Assembly (NCBI GenBank): GCA_023461115.1
Contig: JAEWOA010000221.1
Location: 1-5,062 of the forward strand
DNA: 5,062 nt
From: Actinomycetes bacterium
GTDB taxonomy: Bacteria; Actinomycetota; Actinomycetes; Actinomycetales; Cellulomonadaceae
Direction of reading: 5' to 3'
Shown piece by piece: positions 1 to 5,062 of the stretch (its first letter is position 1; every line of letters starts with the position of its first letter). Under the pieces are notes generated by a model that saw nothing but the letters and a program-made list of their open reading frames with translations, was not told where the DNA came from and made no database searches. A program made the position numbers and the translations under genes.

Positions 1-1
1 C

Positions 2-1885
2 GTCACCGGCGCCATGGGCGCCCTCGCGCTCGGGTTGCTGGTGCAGGTCGCGATCGCGTGGGCGGCGCTCGTGCTCGTGCCGGGCATCGTCGTGGCCTCC
101 GGGTGGGACGTGGTCGCGGTGCTGGTCGTCGCCGCGGTCGTGATGGCCGCGGGCCGGTGGGTCTGGGGCGCCAACGACTCCGAGTACGTCGTCGCGGACG
201 TGCTGCGGCGCGCGCGGCGCCACGCGCGTCATACGGCGGCCGGCGAGCCGGCCGAGCGCCGCGACCCGGGGCTCCTGGTGGTGCAGCTCGACGGCGTCGC
301 CGAGCCGGTGCTGCGTGAGGCGATCGAGGCGGGGCTCGCGCCCACGTTGCAGCGGTGGCTCGACGAGGGCACGCACCGGCTCGAGCGCTGGTGGGCTCGC
401 GTGCCGTCGACCACACCCGCGAGCCAGGCCGGGCTGCTGCACGGCGACTCGTCGCAGATCCCCGCGTTCCGGTGGTGGGACCGCGGGCTCGGACGCCTCG
501 TCGTGACCAACCACCCCGTGGACGCCGCGCTGGTCGAGCAACGCCTCACCACGGGCAAGGGCCTGCTCGCGGGCGGAGGGACCGCGGTGGGGACGATGTT
601 CACCGGCGACGCCGCGCACGCGTACCTCGTCATGAGCCGCACGCGCGCCGCGGGGCCCGACGGCTCGGGCGCGGGCCTGGGGCCCGGCGCCGACTTTGTG
701 CGGTTCTTCTCGAGCCCTTTCGTCCTGGCCCGCGCGATCAGCCTGACGCTCGGCGAGATGCTCAAGGAGCTGTACCAGGCGCGTCGCCAGCGCGTGCGCG
801 ACGTGCGCCCGCGCATGGGCCGCGGCGGGTGGTACGTGCTGCTGCGCGGCGTGACGAACGTGCTCATGCGCGACTTGTCGACCTCGCTCGTCGCGCAAGG
901 CCTGGTGCGCGGCGATCCGGTGATCTACGTCGACCTCGTCGACTACGACGAGATCGCCCACCACGCCGGGCCTACCCGGCCGGAGTCGCTGCGCGCGCTC
1001 GAGGGCCTCGACCGGGTGCTGCATGTGCTGGAGTCCGCGGTGGCCGCCGCGCCGCGTCACTACGAGCTCGTCGTGCTGTCCGACCACGGCCAGGCGCTCG
1101 GCGCGACATTCGCCCAACTCGCCGGGCATTCGTTGCTCGACGAGGTCCGCGGCCTCATGGCGATGCCCGACGCGACCGGCGTCGCGAGCGGCGGCGGCGA
1201 GGACTGGGGGCCTGTGAACGCGCTGCTCACGAGCGTGTTCGGGCGGTCGCGGCCCGCTCGCGTCGTCGGACCGGACGCGGGCGCCCGCTCGGGCCGGGAC
1301 GTCGGCCCGGGCGGCGCGGACGTGCCCGACCTCGTGGTCGTGGGGTCCGGGAACCTCGGCCTTGTCTGGTTCCCGCGGACGCCCGTGCGCCTCACGCTCG
1401 AGGACGTGCGCGACGCGTGGCCGGCGGTGGTCCCGGGCCTGGTCGCGTCGCCCGCGGTGGGCGTGGTCGTCGTCGACACGCGCGAGCGCGGGCTCGTCGC
1501 GATCGGCGCGCACGGGCTCACGCTGCTGGAGCCCGAGCTCGCAGGCCCGGGCGCCGCCCTGGTCGAGGGTGAGGACCCGCTGGCCGGCTACGGGCTGCGC
1601 GGCCGAGCCGACCTCGCGCGCGCAGCCCGCCTGCCGCACACGGGTGACCTGCTGCTCGTCTCCGCGGTCACGGGCGCCGGGCACGTGCACGCGTTCGAGG
1701 AGCAGATCGGCTCGCACGGCGGCATCGGCGGCGCGCAGAACCACGCGCTCCTGCTGCACCCCGCGCACTGGGAGGTCGACGACGACCTGCGCACAGCGGT
1801 GGGCGACGACTCCGTGCTCGTGGGCGCCGAGGCGGTGCACGAGCAACTGGTCCGGTGGGCGTCCGCGGCCGGCCTGCGGCCGTGA
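2..1885 (+). CDS. Membrane-anchored alkaline-phosphatase-superfamily phosphodiesterase (5' partial)
   Basis: The reading frame is open to the left edge, so the start is missing; residues below are counted from the in-frame ATG at 14, which gives 623 aa. Two hydrophobic segments (about residues 3-26 and 31-47) are the end of a membrane region; homologues I recall, often named phage holin family or alkaline phosphatase family proteins, carry more such segments upstream. The rest resembles the type I phosphodiesterase/nucleotide pyrophosphatase fold: LDG with metal-ligand candidate Asp93; STTPAS with candidate nucleophile Thr133 or Thr134; VDLVDYDEIAHHAGP with Asp307/Asp310 and His316/His317; SDHGQ with Asp357 and His358; and a C-terminal SHGGIGGAQNH with His568 and His577. 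These fit a two-metal phosphoester hydrolase. The substrate is unknown. Residues about 415-440 are a Gly/Ala/Arg-rich stretch, probably a flexible loop. The stop overlaps the start of the next gene, suggesting a shared transcript. Fold assignment is firm; holin is only a database name and lysis is not implied. Confidence 0.85.
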   Translation, partial: VTGAMGALALGLLVQVAIAWAALVLVPGIVVASGWDVVAVLVVAAVVMAAGRWVWGANDSEYVVADVLRRARRHARHTAAGEPAERRDPGLLVVQLDGVAEPVLREAIEAGLAPTLQRWLDEGTHRLERWWARVPSTTPASQAGLLHGDSSQIPAFRWWDRGLGRLVVTNHPVDAALVEQRLTTGKGLLAGGGTAVGTMFTGDAAHAYLVMSRTRAAGPDGSGAGLGPGADFVRFFSSPFVLARAISLTLGEMLKELYQARRQRVRDVRPRMGRGGWYVLLRGVTNVLMRDLSTSLVAQGLVRGDPVIYVDLVDYDEIAHHAGPTRPESLRALEGLDRVLHVLESAVAAAPRHYELVVLSDHGQALGATFAQLAGHSLLDEVRGLMAMPDATGVASGGGEDWGPVNALLTSVFGRSRPARVVGPDAGARSGRDVGPGGADVPDLVVVGSGNLGLVWFPRTPVRLTLEDVRDAWPAVVPGLVASPAVGVVVVDTRERGLVAIGAHGLTLLEPELAGPGAALVEGEDPLAGYGLRGRADLARAARLPHTGDLLLVSAVTGAGHVHAFEEQIGSHGGIGGAQNHALLLHPAHWEVDDDLRTAVGDDSVLVGAEAVHEQLVRWASAAGLRP

Positions 1886-2718
1886 GCGGGCTCGAGGGCG
1901 GGCCCGCAGGTGGCGCCGCGCGTGTGCGCGTGCGCTGGCTGGGCCATGCGAGCACCGTGCTCGACCTGTGGCCGGCGTGGGCGGAGGCTGCGACGAGGGT
2001 GCTCACCGACCCGCTGCTGCGTCGCCATGCCGGGCTGCTGCGCCGCCGAGGCGGCGCTCCGGAGCACGCGCACTGGGCGGACCCCGCGGCGGTGCTGATC
2101 TCGCACCTGCACTACGACCACGCGGAGCTCGGCTCGCTCGCGCTGCTGCCGGGCGTGCCGCTGTTGTCCGCGCCCGCGAACGCGCGCTGGCTGCGCGGGC
2201 GCCAGCTGCGCGGCGTCGGGCTCGACCACGACTGGTGGAGTCCCGCGGGATCGGGCGTGCGAATCCGCACGGTCGCCGCGGTGCACGCCGACCGGCCCAT
2301 GCCGAGCCGGCCGAATGCGGCGGTCGGCTTCCTGCTGGTGGCCGACGGCATGCGCGTGTGGTTCGCGGGGGACACCGCGCCCTACCCGGCGATGGCCGAT
2401 CTGCCCGCGATCGCCGGGGGCCCGATCGACCTCGCGCTGGTCCCGGTGGGCGGGTGGGGGCCGCGGCTCTCCGGCGGGCACATGGACCCGCGCCAAGCTG
2501 CGCGCGCGGTGGCGGCGGTGGGCGCGCGGGTGGCGGTCCCCGTGCACTGGGGGACGCTGCACGCGCCGGTGTCGCGCAGCCTGCCGCCGGGCTGGATGGA
2601 CGAGGCGGGCCCGGCCTTCGCGGCCGCGGTGCACCGCGAGACGCGCGCGACGACGGTGCACGTGCTGGCGCCGGGAGAGTCGGTCGAGGTCTGCGTGGGT
2701 GGGCCGACACGCCGCTGA
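1882..2718 (+). CDS. UlaG-like metallo-beta-lactamase-fold hydrolase
   Basis: This 278-aa protein has the metal-binding signature of the metallo-beta-lactamase superfamily. It opens with a WLGHAS strand (His22). SHLHYDHAELG gives the HxHxDH motif at His75, His77, Asp79 and His80. His135 lies in VHADRP, the GDT motif is at 163-165 (Asp164), His200 is in GGHMDP and His222 in PVHWGT. This arrangement resembles the UlaG / NAPE-phospholipase D-like branch, which hydrolyses lactone or phosphodiester bonds; the substrate cannot be read from sequence. No signal peptide or membrane segment is visible, so it is probably cytoplasmic. I chose GTG 1882 because it overlaps the previous stop as GTGA, typical of translational coupling; no clear Shine-Dalgarno sequence precedes it. 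An in-frame GTG at 1855 would add nine residues that overlap the previous gene. The stop codon lies in a hairpin loop. Confidence 0.88.
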   Translation: MSGLEGGPAGGAARVRVRWLGHASTVLDLWPAWAEAATRVLTDPLLRRHAGLLRRRGGAPEHAHWADPAAVLISHLHYDHAELGSLALLPGVPLLSAPANARWLRGRQLRGVGLDHDWWSPAGSGVRIRTVAAVHADRPMPSRPNAAVGFLLVADGMRVWFAGDTAPYPAMADLPAIAGGPIDLALVPVGGWGPRLSGGHMDPRQAARAVAAVGARVAVPVHWGTLHAPVSRSLPPGWMDEAGPAFAAAVHRETRATTVHVLAPGESVEVCVGGPTRR

Positions 2719-2728
2719 CGGCGTGTCG
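2705..2728 (+). terminator. Hairpin enclosing the hydrolase stop codon, possible terminator
   Basis: CGACACGCCG (2705-2714) and CGGCGTGTCG (2719-2728) are exact reverse complements around the tetraloop CTGA, which contains the stop codon TGA at 2716-2718. The 10-bp GC-rich stem is strong. No T-run follows, so it is not a classical intrinsic terminator; GC-rich actinobacteria often have such tail-less hairpins at gene ends. It ends 8 bases before the LexA box, so it may insulate recA from upstream transcription or protect the 3' end of the upstream mRNA. The function is inferred. Confidence 0.5.
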
Positions 2729-2736
2729 TCGCGCAT

Positions 2737-2750
2737 CGAACGTCTGTTCG
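2737..2750 (+). promoter_or_regulatory. LexA/SOS box of recA
   Basis: CGAACGTCTGTTCG has two perfect inverted half-sites, CGAAC and GTTCG, around four bases. This matches the Gram-positive/actinobacterial LexA operator core GAAC-N4-GTTC. It is the only full match I found in the window and lies 182 bases before the recA start codon, so recA is very likely repressed by LexA and induced by DNA damage. I saw no convincing match to the LexA-independent PafBC-type promoter (TTGTCRGTG-N8-TANNNT) known upstream of mycobacterial recA. Confidence 0.88.
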
Positions 2751-2752
2751 CT

Positions 2753-2758
2753 TATGGT
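2753..2758 (+). promoter_or_regulatory. Candidate -10 element of the recA promoter
   Basis: TATGGT fits the relaxed actinobacterial -10 pattern TANNNT and begins two bases after the LexA box, so bound LexA would block RNA polymerase. No good -35 hexamer is visible at 16-18 bases upstream (CGCGCA at 17). Transcription would start near 2765, giving a leader of about 170 nt. This is a pattern match only. Confidence 0.35.
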
Positions 2759-2788
2759 GTTCCTGGGTGCGACCGGCCGAGCCGTCCA

Positions 2789-2808
2789 CAGCCCCCATCA
2801 CGGGGCTG
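2789..2808 (+). other. Hairpin in the recA leader
   Basis: CAGCCCC (2789-2795) and GGGGCTG (2802-2808) form a perfect 7-bp stem with a 6-base loop. It lies in the presumed untranslated leader of recA. No T-run follows, so termination is doubtful; it could affect mRNA stability. A short direct repeat, TCCACAG, flanks it at 2785-2791 and 2813-2819. Confidence 0.35.
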
Positions 2809-2896
2809 GATCTCCACAGGAGAGGGCGGGGCGGCGGGCATGTCGGTGGTCGGGCATAGCGTCACCCGCGACAACACAAGACCAGCCCCCGTCAGC

Positions 2897-2910
2897 GCAG
2901 CGACCGCTGC
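2897..2910 (+). other. Short stem just before the recA ribosome binding site
   Basis: GCAGCG and CGCTGC are inverted repeats separated by two bases; the realistic form is a 5-bp stem with a GACC loop. It ends 10 bases before the recA ribosome binding site and could modestly influence ribosome access. Short GC palindromes are common at this base composition, so it may be chance. Confidence 0.22.
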
Positions 2911-2920
2911 TCGAGCACAA

Positions 2921-2928
2921 AGGTGGAG
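2921..2928 (+). promoter_or_regulatory. Ribosome binding site of recA
   Basis: AGGTGGAG ends four bases before ATG 2933. It supports this start over the in-frame upstream ATG at 2840, because RecA homologues begin with the same short N-terminal helix seen from 2933. Confidence 0.7.
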
Positions 2929-2932
2929 CACC

Positions 2933-3970
2933 ATGCCCGCACCGAAGGACCGCGAGAAGGCCCTCGAGGCCGCCCTCTCCCAGATCGACCGCCAGTTCGG
3001 CAAGGGCTCGATCATGCGCCTTGGCGACGAGGGCCGCGCGCCCGTCGAGGTCATCCCGACCGGCTCGATCGCGCTGGACGTCGCGCTCGGGATCGGCGGC
3101 CTTCCGCGCGGCCGCATCGTCGAGGTGTACGGCCCGGAGTCCTCGGGCAAGACGACGGTCGCGCTGCACGCGGTCGCCAACGCGCAGCGCGCGGGCGGCA
3201 TCGCGGCGTTCATCGACGCCGAGCACGCGCTCGACCCGGAGTACGCCAAGAAGCTCGGCGTGGACACCGACGCGCTGCTGGTCTCGCAGCCGGACACCGG
3301 CGAGCAGGCGCTCGAGATCATGGACATGCTGATCCGCTCGGGCGCGATCGACATCATCGTGATCGACTCGGTCGCGGCGCTCGTGCCGAAGGCCGAGATC
3401 GAGGGTGAGATGGGGGACAGCCACGTCGGCCTCCAGGCCCGCCTGATGTCCCAGGCGCTGCGCAAGATCACCGGCGCGCTCAACGCGTCGGGCACCACGG
3501 CGATCTTCATCAACCAGCTCCGCGAGAAGATCGGCGTGTTCTTCGGCTCGCCCGAGACGACGACCGGTGGCAAGGCCCTGAAGTTCTATGCGTCGGTGCG
3601 CATGGACATCCGCCGCATCGAGACTCTCAAGGAGGGCACCGACGCGGTCGGCAACCGCACGCGCGTGAAGATCGTGAAGAACAAGATGGCCCCGCCCTTC
3701 AAGCAGGCGGAGTTCGACATCCTGTACGGCGTCGGGATCTCGCGCGAGGGATCGCTGATCGACCTCGGCGTGGAGCACGGCTTCATCCGCAAGTCCGGCG
3801 CGTGGTTCACCTATGAGGGCGACCAGCTGGGCCAGGGCAAGGAGAACGCGCGCAAGTTCCTGCGCGACAACCCGGACCTGGCGGAGGAGATCGACAAGAA
3901 GATCAAGGAGAAGCTCGGCATCGGCGCCCGGGTCGACGCGCCGGCGCAGCCGCCGGCGGTGGACTTCTGA
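2933..3970 (+). CDS. recA: Recombinase RecA
   Basis: RecA is the cytoplasmic ATP-dependent strand-exchange protein that forms filaments on single-stranded DNA, drives homologous recombination and triggers LexA self-cleavage. The 345-aa product is full length. The N-terminal polymerisation helix covers about residues 5-32. The Walker A motif GPESSGKT is at 67-74 (Lys73, Thr74), catalytic Glu97 is in DAEHALDP, and the Walker B strand IIVIDS ends with Asp145. MGDSHVG marks DNA-binding loop L1. Gln195 starts the L2 segment, followed by IGVFFGSPETTTGG. The C-terminal domain ends in a short acidic tail. Walker A and the L2 region are uninterrupted, so the inteins known from some mycobacterial recA genes are absent. 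L2 has FF where Escherichia coli has MF (Met202), which I take as lineage variation. A LexA box lies upstream, and recX overlaps the stop codon, so the two are probably co-transcribed. Confidence 0.98.
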   Translation: MPAPKDREKALEAALSQIDRQFGKGSIMRLGDEGRAPVEVIPTGSIALDVALGIGGLPRGRIVEVYGPESSGKTTVALHAVANAQRAGGIAAFIDAEHALDPEYAKKLGVDTDALLVSQPDTGEQALEIMDMLIRSGAIDIIVIDSVAALVPKAEIEGEMGDSHVGLQARLMSQALRKITGALNASGTTAIFINQLREKIGVFFGSPETTTGGKALKFYASVRMDIRRIETLKEGTDAVGNRTRVKIVKNKMAPPFKQAEFDILYGVGISREGSLIDLGVEHGFIRKSGAWFTYEGDQLGQGKENARKFLRDNPDLAEEIDKKIKEKLGIGARVDAPAQPPAVDF

Positions 3971-4536
3971 CCGGCCGGCGGCGCCGACCGGCGGACGAGC
4001 CTTCACCGGTCGGCGCCGCCGCGCACGATCGCGAGCCGGACCCGCAGGAGGTCGCACGGGCGATCGCGCTACGGCTGCTCACGGCCGCGCCGCGCAGCCG
4101 GGCGCAGTTGGCCGAGGCGATGGCCCGCAAGGATGTGCCGGAGGAGGCCGCCCAGGCGGTGCTCGACCGGTTCATCGAAGTGGGCCTGATCGACGACGCC
4201 GAGTACGCGCGCATGGTCGCGCGCACTCGGCACGCCGAGCGGGGGTTGTCCAGGCGCGCGATCGCGATGGAGCTGCGACGCAAGGGCATCGCGGACGAGG
4301 ATGCCGTCGACGCGCTCGCCCAGATCGCCGACGACGACGAGGAGGAGGCGGCCCGAGCGCTCGTCCGCAAGAAGCTGGCCGCGACGCGCGGACTCGATCC
4401 GGCCGCGCGGGTGCGGCGCGTGCACGGCGCGCTCGGGCGCAAGGGGTACCCGCCCGGCCTGGCGACGCGGCTCGTGCGCGAACAACTCGCGCACGAGGGC
4501 GCGGACGCGGACAGTCTCGGGCTCGACAACGGCTGA
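3967..4536 (+). CDS. recX: RecX, RecA-inhibitory regulatory protein, probable CTG start
   Basis: RecX binds the RecA filament groove and limits filament growth and SOS activity. From CTG 3967 the product is 189 aa. Residues 2-24 are basic and Pro/Ala-rich, probably disordered. The helical RecX repeats begin near EVARAIALRLL (28-38), then APRSRAQL, GLIDDAEYA (73-81), ELRRKGI (102-108), the acidic run DDDEEE (122-127), RALVRKKL and LGRKGYP (156-162). The start is the problem: after the in-frame stop at 3814-3816 there is no ATG or GTG before the domain, and the first TTG (4108) would remove the first helices. CTG 3967 overlaps the recA stop as CTGA, and GGTGGA lies three bases upstream, so re-initiation after recA is the best reading. 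Alternatives are ATC 4063 behind a perfect AGGAGGT, a -1 frameshift from recA, or a sequencing error. Family identity is confident; the start is not. Confidence 0.85.
   Translation: MTGRRRRPADEPSPVGAAAHDREPDPQEVARAIALRLLTAAPRSRAQLAEAMARKDVPEEAAQAVLDRFIEVGLIDDAEYARMVARTRHAERGLSRRAIAMELRRKGIADEDAVDALAQIADDDEEEAARALVRKKLAATRGLDPAARVRRVHGALGRKGYPPGLATRLVREQLAHEGADADSLGLDNG
3976..4021 (+). terminator. Strong hairpin at the recA-recX junction, attenuator-like
   Basis: Bases 3976-3991 and 4006-4021 are exact reverse complements: a 16-bp stem with 15 G-C pairs and a 14-base loop (3992-4005). It starts five bases after the recA stop codon and occupies codons 4 to 19 of recX as called here. No T-run follows. 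In Escherichia coli a hairpin terminator between recA and recX lets only a minority of transcripts through, so a similar attenuating role is plausible here. It could also reduce ribosome loading at the CTG, or protect the recA mRNA 3' end. The structure is seen; the function is inferred. Confidence 0.6.
4046..4052 (+). promoter_or_regulatory. Shine-Dalgarno-like site inside recX
   Basis: AGGAGGT is a perfect anti-16S match within recX codons Gln27-Val29. The first near-cognate codon after it is ATC at 4063, ten bases downstream. It may be an accident of the encoded Gln-Glu-Val, or may allow a shorter RecX of 157 aa. Confidence 0.25.
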
Positions 4537-4610
4537 GCTCGACGATTGGGCACGGCTGGGCCGGATCACGGCTGAGCTGGATCACGGCGAGCTGGCCCAC
4601 GGCTGATCGG
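4528..4610 (+). repeat. Degenerate 16-nt tandem repeat after recX
   Basis: Units starting with CACGGC recur at 4551-4566, 4567-4582, 4583-4597 (one base shorter) and 4598-4610 (partial). The first two differ at only two positions. A diverged copy, AACGGCTGAGCT, begins at 4528 and contains the recX stop codon, so the repeat may have grown out from the gene end. TGGGCC (4557-4562) can pair with GGCCCA (4594-4599) across the array. No protein product is evident from it. Confidence 0.55.
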
Positions 4611-4816
4611 CGTGCATTCGCGGCTAACGGGACGTATCGCAGCCGTGAGGCGTCGACCTTGCGCGTGGCGCTGCGAATCTGCCGCGAACGCGCGGAATCG
4701 TGGGCGACAATGCCGCTGAGCGCTTGACTCGAGGCCGGCCGCGCGAGCGGCGCGTCGAGTTGCTGAGGACTCCGCCGCGGACCCGCGGTGGGCGAACCGT
4801 CCGACGAGGAGGCGGG
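4611..4816 (+). other. Non-coding region before rny
   Basis: No credible gene was found; frames open here lack family signatures and a good ribosome binding site. An imperfect hairpin pairs ACTCGA (4727-4732) with TCGAGT (4755-4760) and encloses GCCGC (4738-4742) with GCGGC (4747-4751) around a GCGA tetraloop. A second pairs 4772-4780 with 4783-4791 (one G-T pair) in the likely rny leader. TTGACT at 4724-4729 resembles a -35 hexamer, but nothing like a -10 follows at normal distance. The first hairpin may terminate recX transcription; a promoter for rny is expected but not identified. Confidence 0.4.
4807..4812 (+). promoter_or_regulatory. Ribosome binding site of rny
   Basis: AGGAGG lies four bases before ATG 4817. 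It is the best Shine-Dalgarno sequence in the window that precedes a normal start codon, and it fixes the rny start. Confidence 0.75.
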
Positions 4817-5062
4817 ATGGACCAGGCGGGTGTCATCGGCACTGTCGTCGGGCTGCTCGGCGCCTGCCTCGTCGCGCTCATCCTCGTCCTCGTGGCGCGT
4901 CGCGAGGCGTCCGCGCAGCGCGAGCAGGCGGCTCGCGACGTGGCGTCGATCAAGGACGACGCGCGCGCGCTGCTCGCCGACGCCGAGCGCCGCGAGCGCC
5001 GCGCCGCCGAGCGCGAGGCGGCGGCCGAGACGTCGCAGAACGAGGCTGCCGCGGCCGAGAAG
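4817..5062 (+). CDS. rny: Ribonuclease Y, N-terminal part (3' partial)
   Basis: The first 82 residues are visible before the window ends. A short N-terminus leads into one hydrophobic segment (about residues 5-27, ending in Ala-Arg-Arg). After it comes a long charged helix rich in Ala, Glu and Arg with heptad-like spacing, a predicted coiled coil. This is the N-terminal design of RNase Y, a membrane-anchored endoribonuclease that starts mRNA decay; its KH RNA-binding and HD catalytic domains would lie beyond 5062 and cannot be checked. Location supports the call: rny follows recA in Bacillus subtilis (nearby) and, as I recall, follows recA-recX in several actinobacteria. Other membrane-anchored coiled-coil proteins, such as an F-type ATPase b-like subunit or an RmuC-like protein, have similar N-termini, but the gene order favours RNase Y. 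The 280-base gap and its own ribosome binding site suggest expression separate from recX. Confidence 0.8.
   Translation, partial: MDQAGVIGTVVGLLGACLVALILVLVARREASAQREQAARDVASIKDDARALLADAERRERRAAEREAAAETSQNEAAAAEK

Noticed and set aside
1255..1335. Imperfect repeat (VVGPDAGA / DVGPGGAD) in the phosphodiesterase
   Set aside because: It is a short Gly/Ala-rich loop typical of variable regions in GC-rich genes; two weak copies are not good evidence of a true repeat.
2783..2818. Two DnaA-box-like sequences (CCGTCCACA and ATCTCCACA)
   Set aside because: Each matches about seven of nine bases of TTATCCACA or TTGTCCACA. Two weak sites do not make an origin, and no origin genes are nearby.
1362..3332. 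A 656-codon + strand frame spanning the hydrolase and recA
   Set aside because: Its composition is Arg/Ser/Ala-rich without motifs, and it runs out of frame through three well-supported genes.
3131..3580. Possible intein in recA
   Set aside because: Walker A, Walker B and L2 are continuous and correctly spaced, giving a normal 345-aa protein.
3900..3970. Programmed -1 frameshift joining RecA to RecX
   Set aside because: The recX frame is -1 relative to recA and the 3' hairpin is suggestive, but I see no X XXY YYZ slippery heptamer before the recA stop. CTG re-initiation is simpler.
2382..4057. Long open frames on the minus strand and other frames across recA (over 400 codons)
   Set aside because: They are Arg/Ala/Pro-rich shadows caused by G/C bias at third codon positions; they lack family motifs and overlap a certain recA gene.
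3813..4727. A 304-codon frame over recX and the following gap
   Set aside because: The RecX motifs are in a different frame; this product is a low-complexity Arg/Ala sequence.

Overview
The window is chromosomal DNA of a very GC-rich actinobacterium (about three quarters G+C by eye, strong G/C bias at third codon positions). The RecA sequence, the actinobacterial/Bacillus-type LexA box and the gene order recA-recX-rny suggest the order Micrococcales (Cellulomonas- or Demequina-like). The placement is inferred from family knowledge and I could not search it. All genes run on the + strand, and I see no mobile element, CRISPR array, tRNA or rRNA.

Layout. 2-1885: the 3' part of a gene for a membrane-anchored alkaline-phosphatase-superfamily phosphodiesterase; its start lies before the window. 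1882-2718: a UlaG-like metallo-beta-lactamase-fold hydrolase that starts inside the stop codon of the previous gene (GTGA overlap). 2705-2728: a perfect 10-bp hairpin whose tetraloop is the hydrolase stop codon. 2719-2932: the recA control region, with a perfect LexA/SOS operator at 2737-2750, a candidate -10 box and a long leader with small hairpins. 2933-3970: complete, intein-free recA. 3967-4536: recX, which has no ATG, GTG or TTG where its family domain requires a start. It most likely begins at a CTG overlapping the recA stop, and its first codons form a 16-bp perfect hairpin. 4537-4816: non-coding, with a degenerate 16-nt tandem repeat and two GC hairpins. 4817-5062: the N-terminus of rny (RNase Y), cut by the window end.

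How the genes work together. recA and recX form an SOS-controlled unit: RecA makes the recombination filament and triggers LexA self-cleavage, and RecX limits that filament. The hairpins before and after recA, together with the weak CTG start, look like a layered way of making much RecA and little RecX from one promoter. The two upstream hydrolases look like a separate, translationally coupled pair of unknown substrate. rny probably has its own signals.

I found no clearly new system. The most unusual part is the recA-recX junction: non-canonical start, stop-start overlap and strong hairpin within about 55 bases.
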